A stretch of 33,564 bases of DNA from a virus: the IMG/VR virus record IMGVR_UViG_3300022542_001471, positions 1-33,564 of that record, one strand, 5' to 3'. A program made the translations under genes and the position numbers. Positions 1-6,641 of the stretch are shown one piece after another. Under the pieces are notes generated by a model that made no database searches, was not told the DNA's origin, and was given only the letters and a program-made list of their open reading frames with translations. Position 1 is the first letter of the stretch. Each line of letters starts with the position of its first letter.

Positions 1-18
1 AGCTTTTTTTGCAGCCAT
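1..18 (-). CDS. Portal protein, first six codons only (contig edge)
   Basis: The minus strand reads ATG GCT GCA AAA AAA GCT from position 18 to the contig edge, the same MAAKKA start as the complete portal gene ending at 31413. This is the duplicated end of a circular map, not a second gene. Confidence 0.85.
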
Positions 19-36
19 GCCTTTTAGAAAATGCCT

Positions 37-50
37 GATATATAAATATT
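37..50 (-). promoter_or_regulatory. TATA box of the portal promoter (left copy)
   Basis: On the minus strand an AATATTTATATATC element lies 20-30 bases before the portal ATG at 18. That is the spacing expected if archaeal transcription starts at or next to the start codon, giving a leaderless message. The same element is present in the right copy at 33000-33013. Confidence 0.7.
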
Positions 51-58
51 TTGTGGTT

Positions 59-83
59 CCGGGTTCGAAACCCGGTGCCAGCA
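59..83 (+). other. tRNA 3'-end-like block (possible attachment site)
   Basis: The bases form a perfect T arm: stem CCGGG (59-63), seven-base loop TTCGAAA (64-70), stem CCCGG (71-75). Seven acceptor-strand bases, TGCCAGC, and a discriminator A at 83 follow. The G-TTC-R-A pattern of tRNA positions 53-58 is intact. No 5' part of a tRNA is seen, so it is not a tRNA gene here. The right copy of the repeat lacks the block and reads a single G at the equivalent point. tRNA 3' ends are the usual integration targets of archaeal viruses, so this could be an attP core. No integrase was recognised in the window, which weakens that reading. Confidence 0.6.
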
Positions 84-153
84 GTTTTCAAATTCAAATC
101 GGTGCGCGAGGTCACCAGGAATCAATATATAGTCCCCCTAAACCCTGAATCTG

Positions 154-232
154 TTATACAATTATACGATTGTAAGAATACAATTGTGCTCTACAACTGT
201 ACAATCCTTACAACTATACAACTGTACAATTA
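154..232. repeat. Short AT-rich tandem repeat tract (left copy)
   Basis: Imperfect 9-base units of the type TACAAYTRT / TACAACTGT lie between the portal promoter and the end of the terminase gene. The tract is a contracted version of the longer one at 33085-33340. No gene is seen between 84 and 400. Confidence 0.7.
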
Positions 233-400
233 TATGTACCTATAGATATGTACCTATACAAATGGTCTCTTCTCCTCTGCTTCTCTCTCCTTCTTACGAT
301 TATATTTCCTTTTCCTCTTCGCTCTTTTCCTTCCTTTATTTACAACCATCTTAATATTTATCCTTTTAAGCAGCACCCTCAACAACTTCTCTGCATCCAT

Positions 401-1846
401 CTACTCTCTGCCTTCCCATGGATTTGTAACAATCAGCATTGGCTCTTCAAACGGACTTTTGAATCTTTCTTCTCCTGGAAACTGCAAAGGATTAGACGTG
501 GAATAGAATATCTCTTGTGTATCTGGAAGTGCATTTACAGCCAATAACAATGCTGATACAAAATCATCATGGCCAACATGCGTGAATGTTCCATACGTTC
601 CCATTGATCTTGATGGAGCATCTGAAGCTTCGAACCGGATGTTTTTCAACTGCCTTATCAACTTCTGACAGAAGGGGACATGAAGTTCTTTCCTCTCCAT
701 CTTCAACAACAAACCATTGATCAAACCCTCCTTTGAATTTTTCAGCCTCCTCGTGAAATCAACTCCCTTCACCCCACACAAACTATTGCTGTCCAGCAAA
801 GAGTTCCGGAGATCTTCTGTTGGCTTATCCCCAATGCCGGTCTGGTCGATGTGAACCATCTGAACCTTATACTTTCTGATCAGCTCTTCAATCCTTCCAA
901 GAACATTATGCCAATATCTTCCATCCTGCAAATACCTCACCTCTTCAAAAAAATCCACTACTATGTGATTTAAATCTGCATGTGCAATACAAACAACTGT
1001 CGCGTCTCTCCTTCTTCCAAGATCAATTCCCATCACATACTGGATTCCTTCTTTCGGTGCTGAAAGAAATGCCCTGTTGAAGTCGGTCATCTCGTCTATC
1101 AATGTCTGGGGGAATACAGAATACCTGTCATCCAAGAACTCAGCCATGTACTCTTGATCGAACTCTGCCTTAGTCAGCAACTGCTTCTCCTCATCTAGAT
1201 CTTTTTTATCCAAGAGTTTATTGTCGTAGGATGTAACTCTGTAAGACTCATAAACCTTTGAATTAAAATCTTTGTAGAAGTGATTATGCCCCAATGGTGT
1301 TGAAGCTGCTATCTCTTTTGCCCGGTTCGACAATCTGATTGGCCTTATCTGTTTCATCATCACATCTGGAATGAAAGCATCCTCATCTCTGATTAAAAGA
1401 ATCACACCTCTCCCATGCCCTCGGATAGACCTTGATGTTCTCGTTGCTGACCTCGTGAATATCTGACAACCATTGATTGTTATTTGTCTCTTCCTATCCT
1501 CTGTTATCCTCACCATCTTTTTTATTTCGGGGTGTATCAAATCCAAAACCTCACGAACTGCATCCATGAAGATATCACTCTGCTCCCATGAACCTGTAAA
1601 TGCTGCTATCTTTCCTTTCCCTTTTGCTAGTACCAATGCTGTCCAGATTGAAATGATTGCCAGCAAAGTAGTTTTTCCCCATCTCCTTCCTGCTGCTATA
1701 CAAATCCTGTTTGCCTTTGACCTCATTATCTTTGCTTCTGTTTCTGATACTGGTGGAAGATCTAGAATAACTGTTGAGAATTGAACCGGGTCCAGAAGAA
1801 TCTCTCTCAATTCTTCCTTGCTCAAGGATTTTAAATTAACAACCAT
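401..1846 (-). CDS. terL: Terminase large subunit (TerL)
   Basis: This is the DNA-packaging motor of tailed-type viruses: an N-terminal ATPase pumps DNA through the portal and a C-terminal RNase H-fold nuclease cuts the concatemer. In the 481-residue product the Walker A motif AAGRRWGKTT is at 51-60 and the hydrophobic Walker B strand ending RDEDAF is at about 148-158. A coupling motif, AASTP, follows at about 180-184. Nuclease acidic residues are seen in GIDLGRRRDA (D275, D281), VHIDQTG (D334) and HDDF (D427/D428). Length is normal for the family. ATG at 1846 is preferred over a TTG one codon upstream because a TATA box lies 21-34 bases before it. Across the circular junction the next gene is the portal. 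No small terminase is recognisable. Confidence 0.95.
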   Translation of the reverse strand: MVVNLKSLSKEELREILLDPVQFSTVILDLPPVSETEAKIMRSKANRICIAAGRRWGKTTLLAIISIWTALVLAKGKGKIAAFTGSWEQSDIFMDAVREVLDLIHPEIKKMVRITEDRKRQITINGCQIFTRSATRTSRSIRGHGRGVILLIRDEDAFIPDVMMKQIRPIRLSNRAKEIAASTPLGHNHFYKDFNSKVYESYRVTSYDNKLLDKKDLDEEKQLLTKAEFDQEYMAEFLDDRYSVFPQTLIDEMTDFNRAFLSAPKEGIQYVMGIDLGRRRDATVVCIAHADLNHIVVDFFEEVRYLQDGRYWHNVLGRIEELIRKYKVQMVHIDQTGIGDKPTEDLRNSLLDSNSLCGVKGVDFTRRLKNSKEGLINGLLLKMERKELHVPFCQKLIRQLKNIRFEASDAPSRSMGTYGTFTHVGHDDFVSALLLAVNALPDTQEIFYSTSNPLQFPGEERFKSPFEEPMLIVTNPWEGRE

Positions 1847-1866
1847 CAAAAACTGAAGTTAGAAGA

Positions 1867-1880
1867 ATTATTTAAATTTT
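1867..1880 (-). promoter_or_regulatory. TATA box of the terminase gene
   Basis: Minus-strand AAAATTTAAATAAT lies 21-34 bases before the ATG at 1846. The message would be leaderless or nearly so, and no Shine-Dalgarno site is present. A GC-rich hairpin (ACGCGC 1902-1907 with GCGCGT 1920-1925) sits just upstream. Confidence 0.65.
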
Positions 1881-2000
1881 GCTGTTTTGAAAGAATCAAA
1901 CACGCGCGAGCGGATGCGAGCGCGTATAGACGGCAAGATTAGATGTCTGGTGATATCGAAGTAAGCTTTTGAAAGAGGAAATAGCGATAAAAGAAAACGC

Positions 2001-2017
2001 AGCAAAAAAAATACTTA
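2001..2017 (-). terminator. T-rich terminator after the zinc-finger miniprotein
   Basis: Immediately after the stop codon at 2018-2020 the minus strand runs into TAAGTATTTTTTTTGC, a T8 tract. Oligo-T tracts are intrinsic termination signals for archaeal RNA polymerase. The rest of 1881-2000 holds no gene that I can see. Confidence 0.5.
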
Positions 2018-2170
2018 TTAGCGAAGTACGGATTGTGGGCAACAACTAAGGCATAAACTCTCACTATGTGTTCCAGCAACTACACATCTAATCTTCACCC
2101 TTCCAACTTCTATAAGCTGCTTACAAATCTGACAATTGCTTTCTTTTGCTGCCTTACAAATTTCAATCAT
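2018..2170 (-). CDS. 50-residue zinc-binding miniprotein
   Basis: The product has two CxxC knuckles, CQIC at 13-16 and CLSC at 40-43, spaced as in a treble-clef or zinc-ribbon domain. H35 and C44 lie nearby. The start overlaps the stop of the upstream gene (ATGA), the junction style used throughout this genome, which supports it as a real coding sequence despite its size. It is the last gene of a three-gene operon (2642 to 2018). The role is unknown. Such miniproteins in archaeal viruses are often nucleic-acid or protein-binding regulators, which is only inference here. Confidence 0.75.
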   Translation of the reverse strand: MIEICKAAKESNCQICKQLIEVGRVKIRCVVAGTHSESLCLSCCPQSVLR

Positions 2171-2403
2171 CTCAAGCACCTCTCAAAGCATTCGAGTGAA
2201 GCTTCGTCATTACCTTCGGGATAACCAAACTCTGCACATCGATTGGCTTCTTCGACGGATTCTTTTTCTGAACAGTCCGTGTAAAGCTTAGGCCAGTTAA
2301 TCCAATCTTCTTTCTCGTCACCCTGCTTGACAGCAACCATCAGAACCACTATACAAACCAAGAGAACAACACAGACAAGGATATCAGACAATCTAAATTT
2401 CAT
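2167..2403 (-). CDS. Single-pass membrane protein with a Cys-containing outer domain
   Basis: In this 78-residue protein residues 7-25 form one strongly hydrophobic helix, after a short basic N terminus (MKFR). The remaining tail is acidic and hydrophilic with four cysteines near the C terminus (TDC, RCAEF, ECFERC). A type II anchor with a disulphide-stabilised exterior domain fits best. Overlaps of four bases at both ends tie it to its neighbours. No family was recognised. It could sit in the host envelope for entry, exclusion or egress, but nothing in the sequence decides this. Confidence 0.75.
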   Translation of the reverse strand: MKFRLSDILVCVVLLVCIVVLMVAVKQGDEKEDWINWPKLYTDCSEKESVEEANRCAEFGYPEGNDEASLECFERCLR

Positions 2404-2642
2404 TTTTCAACCAACCCCAAGACACAGAAGCCGAAACGATTTACATAATGCAAACCTTTCAAATAATATGTCTTGTTATCCTCACCGTCAACCATGGTAT
2501 AAACCTGGCCATGCACTTTTTTTGCATAAGCCAGGGCTTTTTGATAATCCTTTTTGTAGGAATCTGAATCATCAAACCTTTTGAAGACAGGAAACTTCTC
2601 GCTTTGATACATTGTTAATTCTTCAGGATAATCTTTTTCCAT
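2400..2642 (-). CDS. Small protein of unknown function, first gene of operon
   Basis: This 80-residue soluble protein is rich in Tyr, Lys and Asp (for example SDSYKKDYQKALAYAKKVHG) and has no cysteine pairs beyond one near the C terminus. The helix KKDYQKALAYAKKVHGQ followed by strand-like segments could be a small alpha-beta domain. A TATA-like box lies just upstream, and the end overlaps the next start by ATGA. The family is not recognised. Confidence 0.7.
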   Translation of the reverse strand: MEKDYPEELTMYQSEKFPVFKRFDDSDSYKKDYQKALAYAKKVHGQVYTMVDGEDNKTYYLKGLHYVNRFGFCVLGLVEK

Positions 2643-2654
2643 TTTTCAAATTCT

Positions 2655-2669
2655 CCAAATTTAATTAAG
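2655..2669. promoter_or_regulatory. Near-palindromic TATA element between a gene and the structured region
   Basis: The core AAATTTAATTAA reads almost the same on both strands. On the minus strand it is 13-27 bases before the ATG at 2642. On the plus strand it is 20-30 bases before the first bases of the structured region. It could fire in both directions. Confidence 0.45.
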
Positions 2670-2674
2670 ATACG

Positions 2675-3448
2675 CGAGGAGAAACTCCTCGATGATTGGG
2701 AGTTTCTCACGGACTTTGACCTCGCAAATCGGGGCGCAAGGTTAGAAAAATTTGCTGGTATTAAATCTCTTCTGTCACTCCTGTGGTTAGATTTAAAGCA
2801 GGAAATTTTCTTGCGGGAGAAGGCGGAACGGCGGTTTGCGAGACTATCTGTGGGAAAGGTGAAATTTTGACGGTGGCTTATGTCTGGGGTGCGTCAAAAT
2901 GAGGGAAACGGCAGTTTCCCTCGAAGCCGCGCGAAGAATCGAAGACGCGCGAAGAGGGAAGAGCGCCCCCTCGACCCGCGCCTCCCGCGTCGAGCGGAAC
3001 CTCGACGCTGGATGAGGCGCTGGCTGTCGAGCTGGGACGCGGAGGAAGAGCGCGAGAAACGTAGTGTCTCGCTGTCTTGTAAATAATTTCCGAGCTTTAG
3101 CTCGGACAAACTGACCCTGTCAGGTTTCTGCGCACCCGCAGGGGACTTTGTTCAAACAACATCATCATCGAGCGCTGGTTCTGAAATTTCCGTGCCTGTG
3201 ATGTAGGTTGGCTAGGGTTGGTCGAACAGGCTTCAAGAGGAATTTCATGAGAGGCGTCGGATGTATGGATGCTGTTGAATATGAGCCCCACGTTCTTCGA
3301 GGAGACGTCTGCGGGACTAGGCTCCGTCGAACACCGAAACACGAACACGCGGCACCAACAACTCGAATAGGTGCCGCGTCTACGGAGACCGAAAGATTTA
3401 CGTAGGCAAAAATCGTTGCGATTTTTGAATCGATAAATCTTTTCGGTC
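2675..3448 (+). ncRNA. Candidate large structured RNA (about 770 nt), no gene
   Basis: The region has clearly higher GC than its AT-rich flanks and lacks a convincing reading frame. It is packed with perfect helices: 2675-2681/2685-2691; 2721-2731/2832-2842 (one G.T); 2761-2768/2789-2796; 2864-2872/2892-2900; 2901-2909/2914-2922; 3052-3057/3067-3072; 3089-3095/3100-3106; 3111-3115/3119-3123; 3128-3132/3137-3141; 3182-3190/3239-3247; 3194-3199/3226-3231; 3322-3327/3382-3387; 3347-3356/3370-3379; 3407-3415/3419-3427. A long arm, 2963-3040, stacks three helices (CTCGAC/GTCGAG, GCGCCTC/GAGGCGC, GCGTCGAG/CTCGACGC). The stem 3387-3400/3434-3448 has 14 pairs and one bulge. At least two helices extend only if G.U pairs are allowed on the plus sense, so a plus-strand RNA opposite to all genes is slightly favoured. 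A DNA function such as an origin is the alternative. Confidence 0.6.
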
Positions 3449-3553
3449 GGAGTAGCGATGAGATTTGCTTTTACTACCAACGAATAGCGAAAGTCAGCGA
3501 CGAAAAAGAGCATTTCGGATATCGAGAAACGAGAGAGAAATAGCGTGTGATTT

Positions 3554-3856
3554 TTACTTCTTAGAAGGGGTAGAAGTTGATAGGATTTCACCTAGAGAAT
3601 CCTTCCCTTTTCCGAAGTCTTGGCTCAGTTCCTTAAGCTCGGCTCTGAGTTTCCGCTTCACGTCTAACAAGCTCGACAATAAAGAAATCTTGAATTTTAA
3701 ATCAACATCTTCAATATCATTCTCTCCCAGAAACATCGTCACTTTTTCAATTCTGGTTTGAACTCTCCTAAAAAGAGTAAACAATCTTGAAGTTGCAAAC
3801 TTTTTGTCCTTGAAGATTTTCTTGGCGTAATTGTAAGCAGTAGAATCAAGAGTCAT
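3554..3856 (-). CDS. Helical protein of unknown function
   Basis: This 100-residue basic protein is predicted helical almost throughout. A Leu-rich stretch, KISLLSSLLDVKRKLRAELK, could form a coiled coil, and the Ser/Thr/Lys tail looks disordered. No motif was recognised. It stands alone: its own TATA box is just upstream, and the structured GC-rich region begins about 100 bases downstream. Whether its transcript reads through that region is not clear; no strong T tract follows the stop. Confidence 0.6.
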   Translation of the reverse strand: MTLDSTAYNYAKKIFKDKKFATSRLFTLFRRVQTRIEKVTMFLGENDIEDVDLKFKISLLSSLLDVKRKLRAELKELSQDFGKGKDSLGEILSTSTPSKK

Positions 3857-3875
3857 ATTTTTCCTTGCTGCTTGG

Positions 3876-3885
3876 TCTTTAAATA
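3876..3885 (-). promoter_or_regulatory. TATA box for the 100-residue protein gene
   Basis: Minus-strand CTATTTAAAG lies 20-29 bases before the ATG at 3856, fitting a leaderless start. Confidence 0.6.
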
Positions 3886-3899
3886 GATTTAGGAGCTGT

Positions 3900-4110
3900 A
3901 ACTACATACCTACGAAACTATACACCTACATTTCTACATAGTATCAAAAACCAATTTTGGTGCAGATTTACACACAAAATCTCTTAAAAAACGGGTGTCT
4001 CGACGACAGAGGTAAAATAGACACCTGTATGGAGACATAGTAAACATTAATGTTAATGTAAACGTTAATAGCGTAGTACGTAGTAACGTAAATAAAGAAA
4101 CGTAGAACGA
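3900..4110. repeat. Repeat-rich intergenic region (possible operator or iteron region)
   Basis: There is no gene between 3886 and 4121. The plus strand has three similar CCTAC/TACAT-type elements in 3903-3946. It also has an inverted repeat GGTGTCT 3994-4000 / AGACACC 4019-4025, and a 12-base palindrome AACATTAATGTT at 4043-4054. Several spaced AACGTT, TACGTAG and AACGTA elements follow up to 4107. Clustered short repeats next to a winged-helix regulator gene suggest binding sites. A replication origin is also possible. Confidence 0.45.
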
Positions 4111-4121
4111 GGGGCTGAGAC

Positions 4122-4568
4122 TTAGGAATTCTTGTATTCCTTTTCTAATTTTACGACCCAGTCCACAATCTCTGGATTTTTTCCTAATTCTGTCAGAAGA
4201 AAATAATGCGTTTGTGCTGCGAAATAATTCACCTGTTTGTCAGCCATCTTTGAAGTCCAGTCCTTGAATTTTCTCAGAACAATAATCTGCTCTTTGTCAA
4301 GATTCTTCTTGTTCCATAAATCCATAACTGCAATTTGTTTTGCCAGGCCTAATTCCATCAGCTGGTACAAATGAGAATAGCAGGTTTTTCTCGAGACAAA
4401 AACTTTCTGATGAATCTCTCCAAATCTCGCACAGCTCAAAATAAGAAGCTGAGCAAATGTTTTCCTGAGTCTTGGATTTTCACTCAGGGTTTTCCTGATT
4501 CTATCAGCTCTGTACAGGCCAGTCTCGTAAGTTTTTTCAAGCTCTTTTATAGAATCATCGAAGCTCAT
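4122..4568 (-). CDS. Winged helix-turn-helix regulator
   Basis: In this 148-residue protein residues about 30-90 read as an HTH with wing: helix RLRKTFAQLLILSCARFG, turn, recognition helix VSRKTCYSHLYQLMELGLA, then a short strand pair. This resembles ArsR/MarR-like archaeal regulators. The C-terminal half is helical and may dimerise. Its start overlaps the stop of the small beta protein upstream (ATGA), so the two are co-transcribed from the promoter at 4751-4764. The repeat region directly downstream is a plausible target. No ligand-binding or metal residues are obvious. Confidence 0.65.
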   Translation of the reverse strand: MSFDDSIKELEKTYETGLYRADRIRKTLSENPRLRKTFAQLLILSCARFGEIHQKVFVSRKTCYSHLYQLMELGLAKQIAVMDLWNKKNLDKEQIIVLRKFKDWTSKMADKQVNYFAAQTHYFLLTELGKNPEIVDWVVKLEKEYKNS

Positions 4569-4732
4569 TTCTCCTCCTGGATTAGTTTAATTTCAGAAAT
4601 CCTGATAGAAACATTTCTTTTATGGACATCTACAATATCAATCCAGTCTGAAGAAATAAATTTAATAACTCCTGCGTAACTCCTTCCAGAAATAGTCTGT
4701 ACAAAAACCTTCATCCCTTTCTTGACATCCAT
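4565..4732 (-). CDS. Small beta-barrel protein, Sm/SH3-like
   Basis: The product is 55 residues from MDVKK. It consists of alternating strands: MKVFVQTI, GRSYAGVIKFI, DWIDIVDV, RNVSIRISEIKLI. The pattern G..y.G.I......wi.i.d....v.i..s.I..I resembles Sm/Lsm or related SH3-type barrels that bind RNA. An in-frame ATG 18 codons upstream is rejected because a TATA box at 4751-4764 sits 20-32 bases before this start. It is translated just before the winged-helix gene. The fold assignment is by eye only. Confidence 0.55.
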   Translation of the reverse strand: MDVKKGMKVFVQTISGRSYAGVIKFISSDWIDIVDVHKRNVSIRISEIKLIQEEK

Positions 4733-4750
4733 AGATTTAGAGAAATAAAG

Positions 4751-4764
4751 ATAATTTAAAAATG
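4751..4764. promoter_or_regulatory. TATA element of the Sm-like / winged-helix operon
   Basis: Minus-strand CATTTTTAAATTAT is 19-32 bases before the ATG at 4732. It is AT-symmetric enough to act also on the plus strand, where a 38-codon frame begins at 4792. Confidence 0.55.
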
Positions 4765-4791
4765 TTTCGGAGATACAAAATTCCACTGGAA

Positions 4792-4908
4792 ATGAAGGTC
4801 AAGATTTATGGTCCTTCGATTAGCAGCTGCAAGATCTTGGCCACTTTTTCTTATCGAGGAGAAAAGTTTGAAAAAAAGAGCTCTTTTTTGTTTTCCATAG
4901 GAAATTGA
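4792..4908 (+). CDS. Possible 38-residue plus-strand miniprotein
   Basis: This open frame begins MKVKIYGPSISSCKIL and has 38 codons. The opening faintly recalls small thioredoxin-like proteins (MKIKIYGPxCxxC) but only one cysteine is present and the frame is too short for that fold. It would be the only plus-strand protein gene. A TATA-like element lies about 30-40 bases upstream and no Shine-Dalgarno site is seen. It may be chance. Confidence 0.25.
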   Translation: MKVKIYGPSISSCKILATFSYRGEKFEKKSSFLFSIGN

Positions 4909-4910
4909 GG

Positions 4911-4932
4911 TAAGAAAAAAAAGAAAAAAAAG
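4911..4932 (-). terminator. Double T-tract terminator
   Basis: Directly after the stop at 4935 the minus strand has two T8 tracts separated by one C. This marks the end of the 6779-4935 operon. Confidence 0.65.
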
Positions 4933-4934
4933 AA

Positions 4935-5909
4935 TTAGTACGGAAGGACTTCTGGGAGATTTTCTTGCTGTCCTGCAACCAGGCAGCCGATTATTGCTGA
5001 CGCTTCCCGCTTTGAGAAATCTGGAAGCCTTTTCTGAATGACTTTTCTATGCTGATCATTCTGAACTCTGGTAGCCAGGTCATCGAGATATGATTTCTGT
5101 TTGTCTGTGATTCCGTCTAAGCCAGGATTCTGATTTTCCTCCTCCGCCTCATCTGCAGTTTCAAATTCGCCCTGACTTTTCCTGTCAATATCTTCGAGCT
5201 CTTTAGCTTCATCAAATGCAGCTCGACTTTTATCAATCTGCTCAAGTTCTTTTTCAGGATGAGCTTTTTTGTAATCATCATTGAATTGTTCAACTATCTG
5301 CTTTTCGACCTTCTCGATATTGCCTTCATACAAATCACTTCCAATCCAGGCTTCATCCTTAAAATCTCCGCGCATGCCAGCTTGCAGCCAAGCAGGAAGC
5401 TCTTCAAAGATATTGTTTTTATTCTGAAATTTAACAATCCAGTCATAGACTTTTCTCAAAATTCCAAGAAGCACAGGATGAGAATTTTCCTTGAAGGAAT
5501 AAAGAGCAGCGTGTCCAAAATCGTATCTGAATTTATCGCTCCAATCTTTTTTCTTTGGAAATTCCTCACCAGTTTTGTAATTGTAAATGTTGTCACTGGT
5601 TTTGTAGCTCTTCAAAGTAATTTTACCTGTCTTTTCATCAGCACGAGGAAGATATTCCAGAGCAGCAATACAGCCCTGAAGGCATTCTGAATCTGTCAGT
5701 AGATAGGGACTGAAATCAGAAGCTCTTGCTTTTTCATAGAAAATCTCGACCACCTTGATCTCTTCTTCATCAAGCCCGATTTCCTTCAGGGCCTGAACAT
5801 CGAGTAGTTTGGCTTCACCATTCTCTTCAGCAGCACTCTTGACGAGGAAAGCTTCTTCCTCTTTGGAGAATTTTTTCTGACCTGCAAGATCCAATTGCTT
5901 GTCACTCAT
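4935..5909 (-). CDS. Unrecognised 324-residue protein with a C-terminal KQ..YL..L domain
   Basis: The N-terminal two thirds are mixed alpha-beta without a motif I can name. A charged Glu/Asp-rich linker lies at about 225-260. The C-terminal 50 residues, beginning ITDKQKSYLDDLATRV and ending FSKREASAIIGCLV, match the short helical pattern (T.kQ..yL..L ... lskrEAS..I..L) seen at the ends of various phage recombination and ssDNA-associated proteins. ATG at 5909 is used because it overlaps the preceding stop; a TTG two codons upstream is less likely. It is the last and largest gene of its operon. A role in DNA metabolism is inference. Confidence 0.7.
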   Translation of the reverse strand: MSDKQLDLAGQKKFSKEEEAFLVKSAAEENGEAKLLDVQALKEIGLDEEEIKVVEIFYEKARASDFSPYLLTDSECLQGCIAALEYLPRADEKTGKITLKSYKTSDNIYNYKTGEEFPKKKDWSDKFRYDFGHAALYSFKENSHPVLLGILRKVYDWIVKFQNKNNIFEELPAWLQAGMRGDFKDEAWIGSDLYEGNIEKVEKQIVEQFNDDYKKAHPEKELEQIDKSRAAFDEAKELEDIDRKSQGEFETADEAEEENQNPGLDGITDKQKSYLDDLATRVQNDQHRKVIQKRLPDFSKREASAIIGCLVAGQQENLPEVLPY

Positions 5910-6048
5910 TTTCAATCTCGTGTTCAGTTCCTTGAATCACATTCCAAAGCCTCTCATAAACATCGTGAGACATATGCTCTCGCTGATTTTCGGCAATACT
6001 TCTGATTTCTTTTAACAACTCGTCAAGAATTTCTTCAAATTTACTCAT
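5902..6048 (-). CDS. Small helical protein
   Basis: This 48-residue acidic protein reads MSKFEEILDELLKEIRSI and continues as one or two amphipathic helices with a coiled-coil character. The start at 6048 overlaps the stop of the zinc miniprotein gene by eight bases. Upstream in-frame codons lie inside that gene and are rejected. Partner and function are unknown. Confidence 0.65.
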   Translation of the reverse strand: MSKFEEILDELLKEIRSIAENQREHMSHDVYERLWNVIQGTEHEIENE

Positions 6049-6169
6049 CTTCCTTCTGCTTTGATAAGTCATCTTCAAATCTGCAGGCACATTTCTTATC
6101 CCTGTGTTTGGGTCTGCCGCATTTGGTACACTTAATCCAGGATTTTCGAGTGACAGAAAATTTACCCAT
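6041..6169 (-). CDS. 42-residue zinc-binding miniprotein
   Basis: The sequence contains WIKCTKCGRP (C14, C17) and KKCACRF (C28, C30), enough for one zinc knuckle, in a very basic N-terminal half followed by an acidic tail. Both ends overlap neighbouring genes by a few bases. It fits the pattern of several other CxxC miniproteins in this genome. Confidence 0.7.
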   Translation of the reverse strand: MGKFSVTRKSWIKCTKCGRPKHRDKKCACRFEDDLSKQKEDE

Positions 6170-6362
6170 CTAACTTCTTAAGCTCTGCTAATTTCTTTTT
6201 CCTCTTAGATTTATCACGCTCAATTATAGCTTGTAATTCATTAAGCTCATTCTCAAAACGAGATACTAATTTAAAATTAAAGCCAAGTTTATGAGCGTCA
6301 TTTACAAGCCCTTTTAAATTCTTGACTCTCTGCACCAAACTCAAAACAGGTTCTCTGCTCAT
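6162..6362 (-). CDS. Small coiled-coil protein
   Basis: The 66-residue product has heptad-like helices (SLVQRVKNLKGLV and ENELNELQAIIERDKSKRKK) and a Lys-rich end. ATG at 6362 overlaps the upstream stop as ATGA. The longer frame would use a GTG within the upstream gene and is not favoured. No family recognised. Confidence 0.65.
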   Translation of the reverse strand: MSREPVLSLVQRVKNLKGLVNDAHKLGFNFKLVSRFENELNELQAIIERDKSKRKKKLAELKKLDG

Positions 6363-6637
6363 TCTAAAATCCTTAAGAAACACTGCTTGACTTCAAACTC
6401 AGAAGCCCCTTCAAAATCCATATCAGCACAATCTTCAGCTTTGTCCTTATCAACTTTTGCTGCCTTAGAATACAAGAAACTCAAATCCACGTCTGAAGCT
6501 GCTGCCTTTTCAAAAGAATTATCCCTGTCGATGTGTGAAGCGACAAACATAATAGCAGCAAGAATCACGAGGGCAATCACGCCATAGAAAATCTTTTCAC
6601 GATTTGTTTCCTTCCAACGTAGAATTTTTTTAAACAT
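6359..6637 (-). CDS. Single-pass membrane protein
   Basis: The product has 92 residues. A basic N terminus (MFKKILRWKETNREK) is followed by a hydrophobic helix, FYGVIALVILAAIMFVA, and an acidic outer domain with two cysteines near the C terminus. ATG at 6637 is chosen over a GTG at 6649 because a strong AAAGGAGGTG site precedes it. The predicted topology is N-in, C-out. The architecture resembles the 78-residue membrane protein at 2167-2403. Function unknown. Confidence 0.7.
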   Translation of the reverse strand: MFKKILRWKETNREKIFYGVIALVILAAIMFVASHIDRDNSFEKAAASDVDLSFLYSKAAKVDKDKAEDCADMDFEGASEFEVKQCFLRILE

Positions 6638-6641
6638 AAAC

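Larger units (their letters stand above)
1..462. repeat. Left copy of the terminal direct repeat
   Basis: This stretch aligns with 32964-33564: the first codons of the portal gene, its TATA box, an intergenic region and the last codons of the terminase gene. The copies are not identical. There are scattered substitutions, a 24-base tRNA-like block found only here (60-83), and a tandem repeat tract about 160 bases shorter than in the right copy. Overlapping ends are expected for a circular or headful-packaged genome assembled as one contig. The divergence suggests the ends come from different variants in a population. A true pair of diverged repeats within one molecule cannot be excluded. Confidence 0.9.

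Noticed and set aside
2880-3405. Other frames of 65-71 codons on both strands (2880-3086, 2894-3109, 3208-3405)
   Set aside because: They are low-complexity Arg/Ser proteins produced by GC-rich hairpins, with no start signals.
3097-3591. 164-codon minus-strand frame over the structured region
   Set aside because: It lacks a promoter or ribosome site, is Arg/Ser/Cys-rich like translated non-coding GC-rich DNA, overlaps the end of a better gene, and runs through many perfect inverted repeats.
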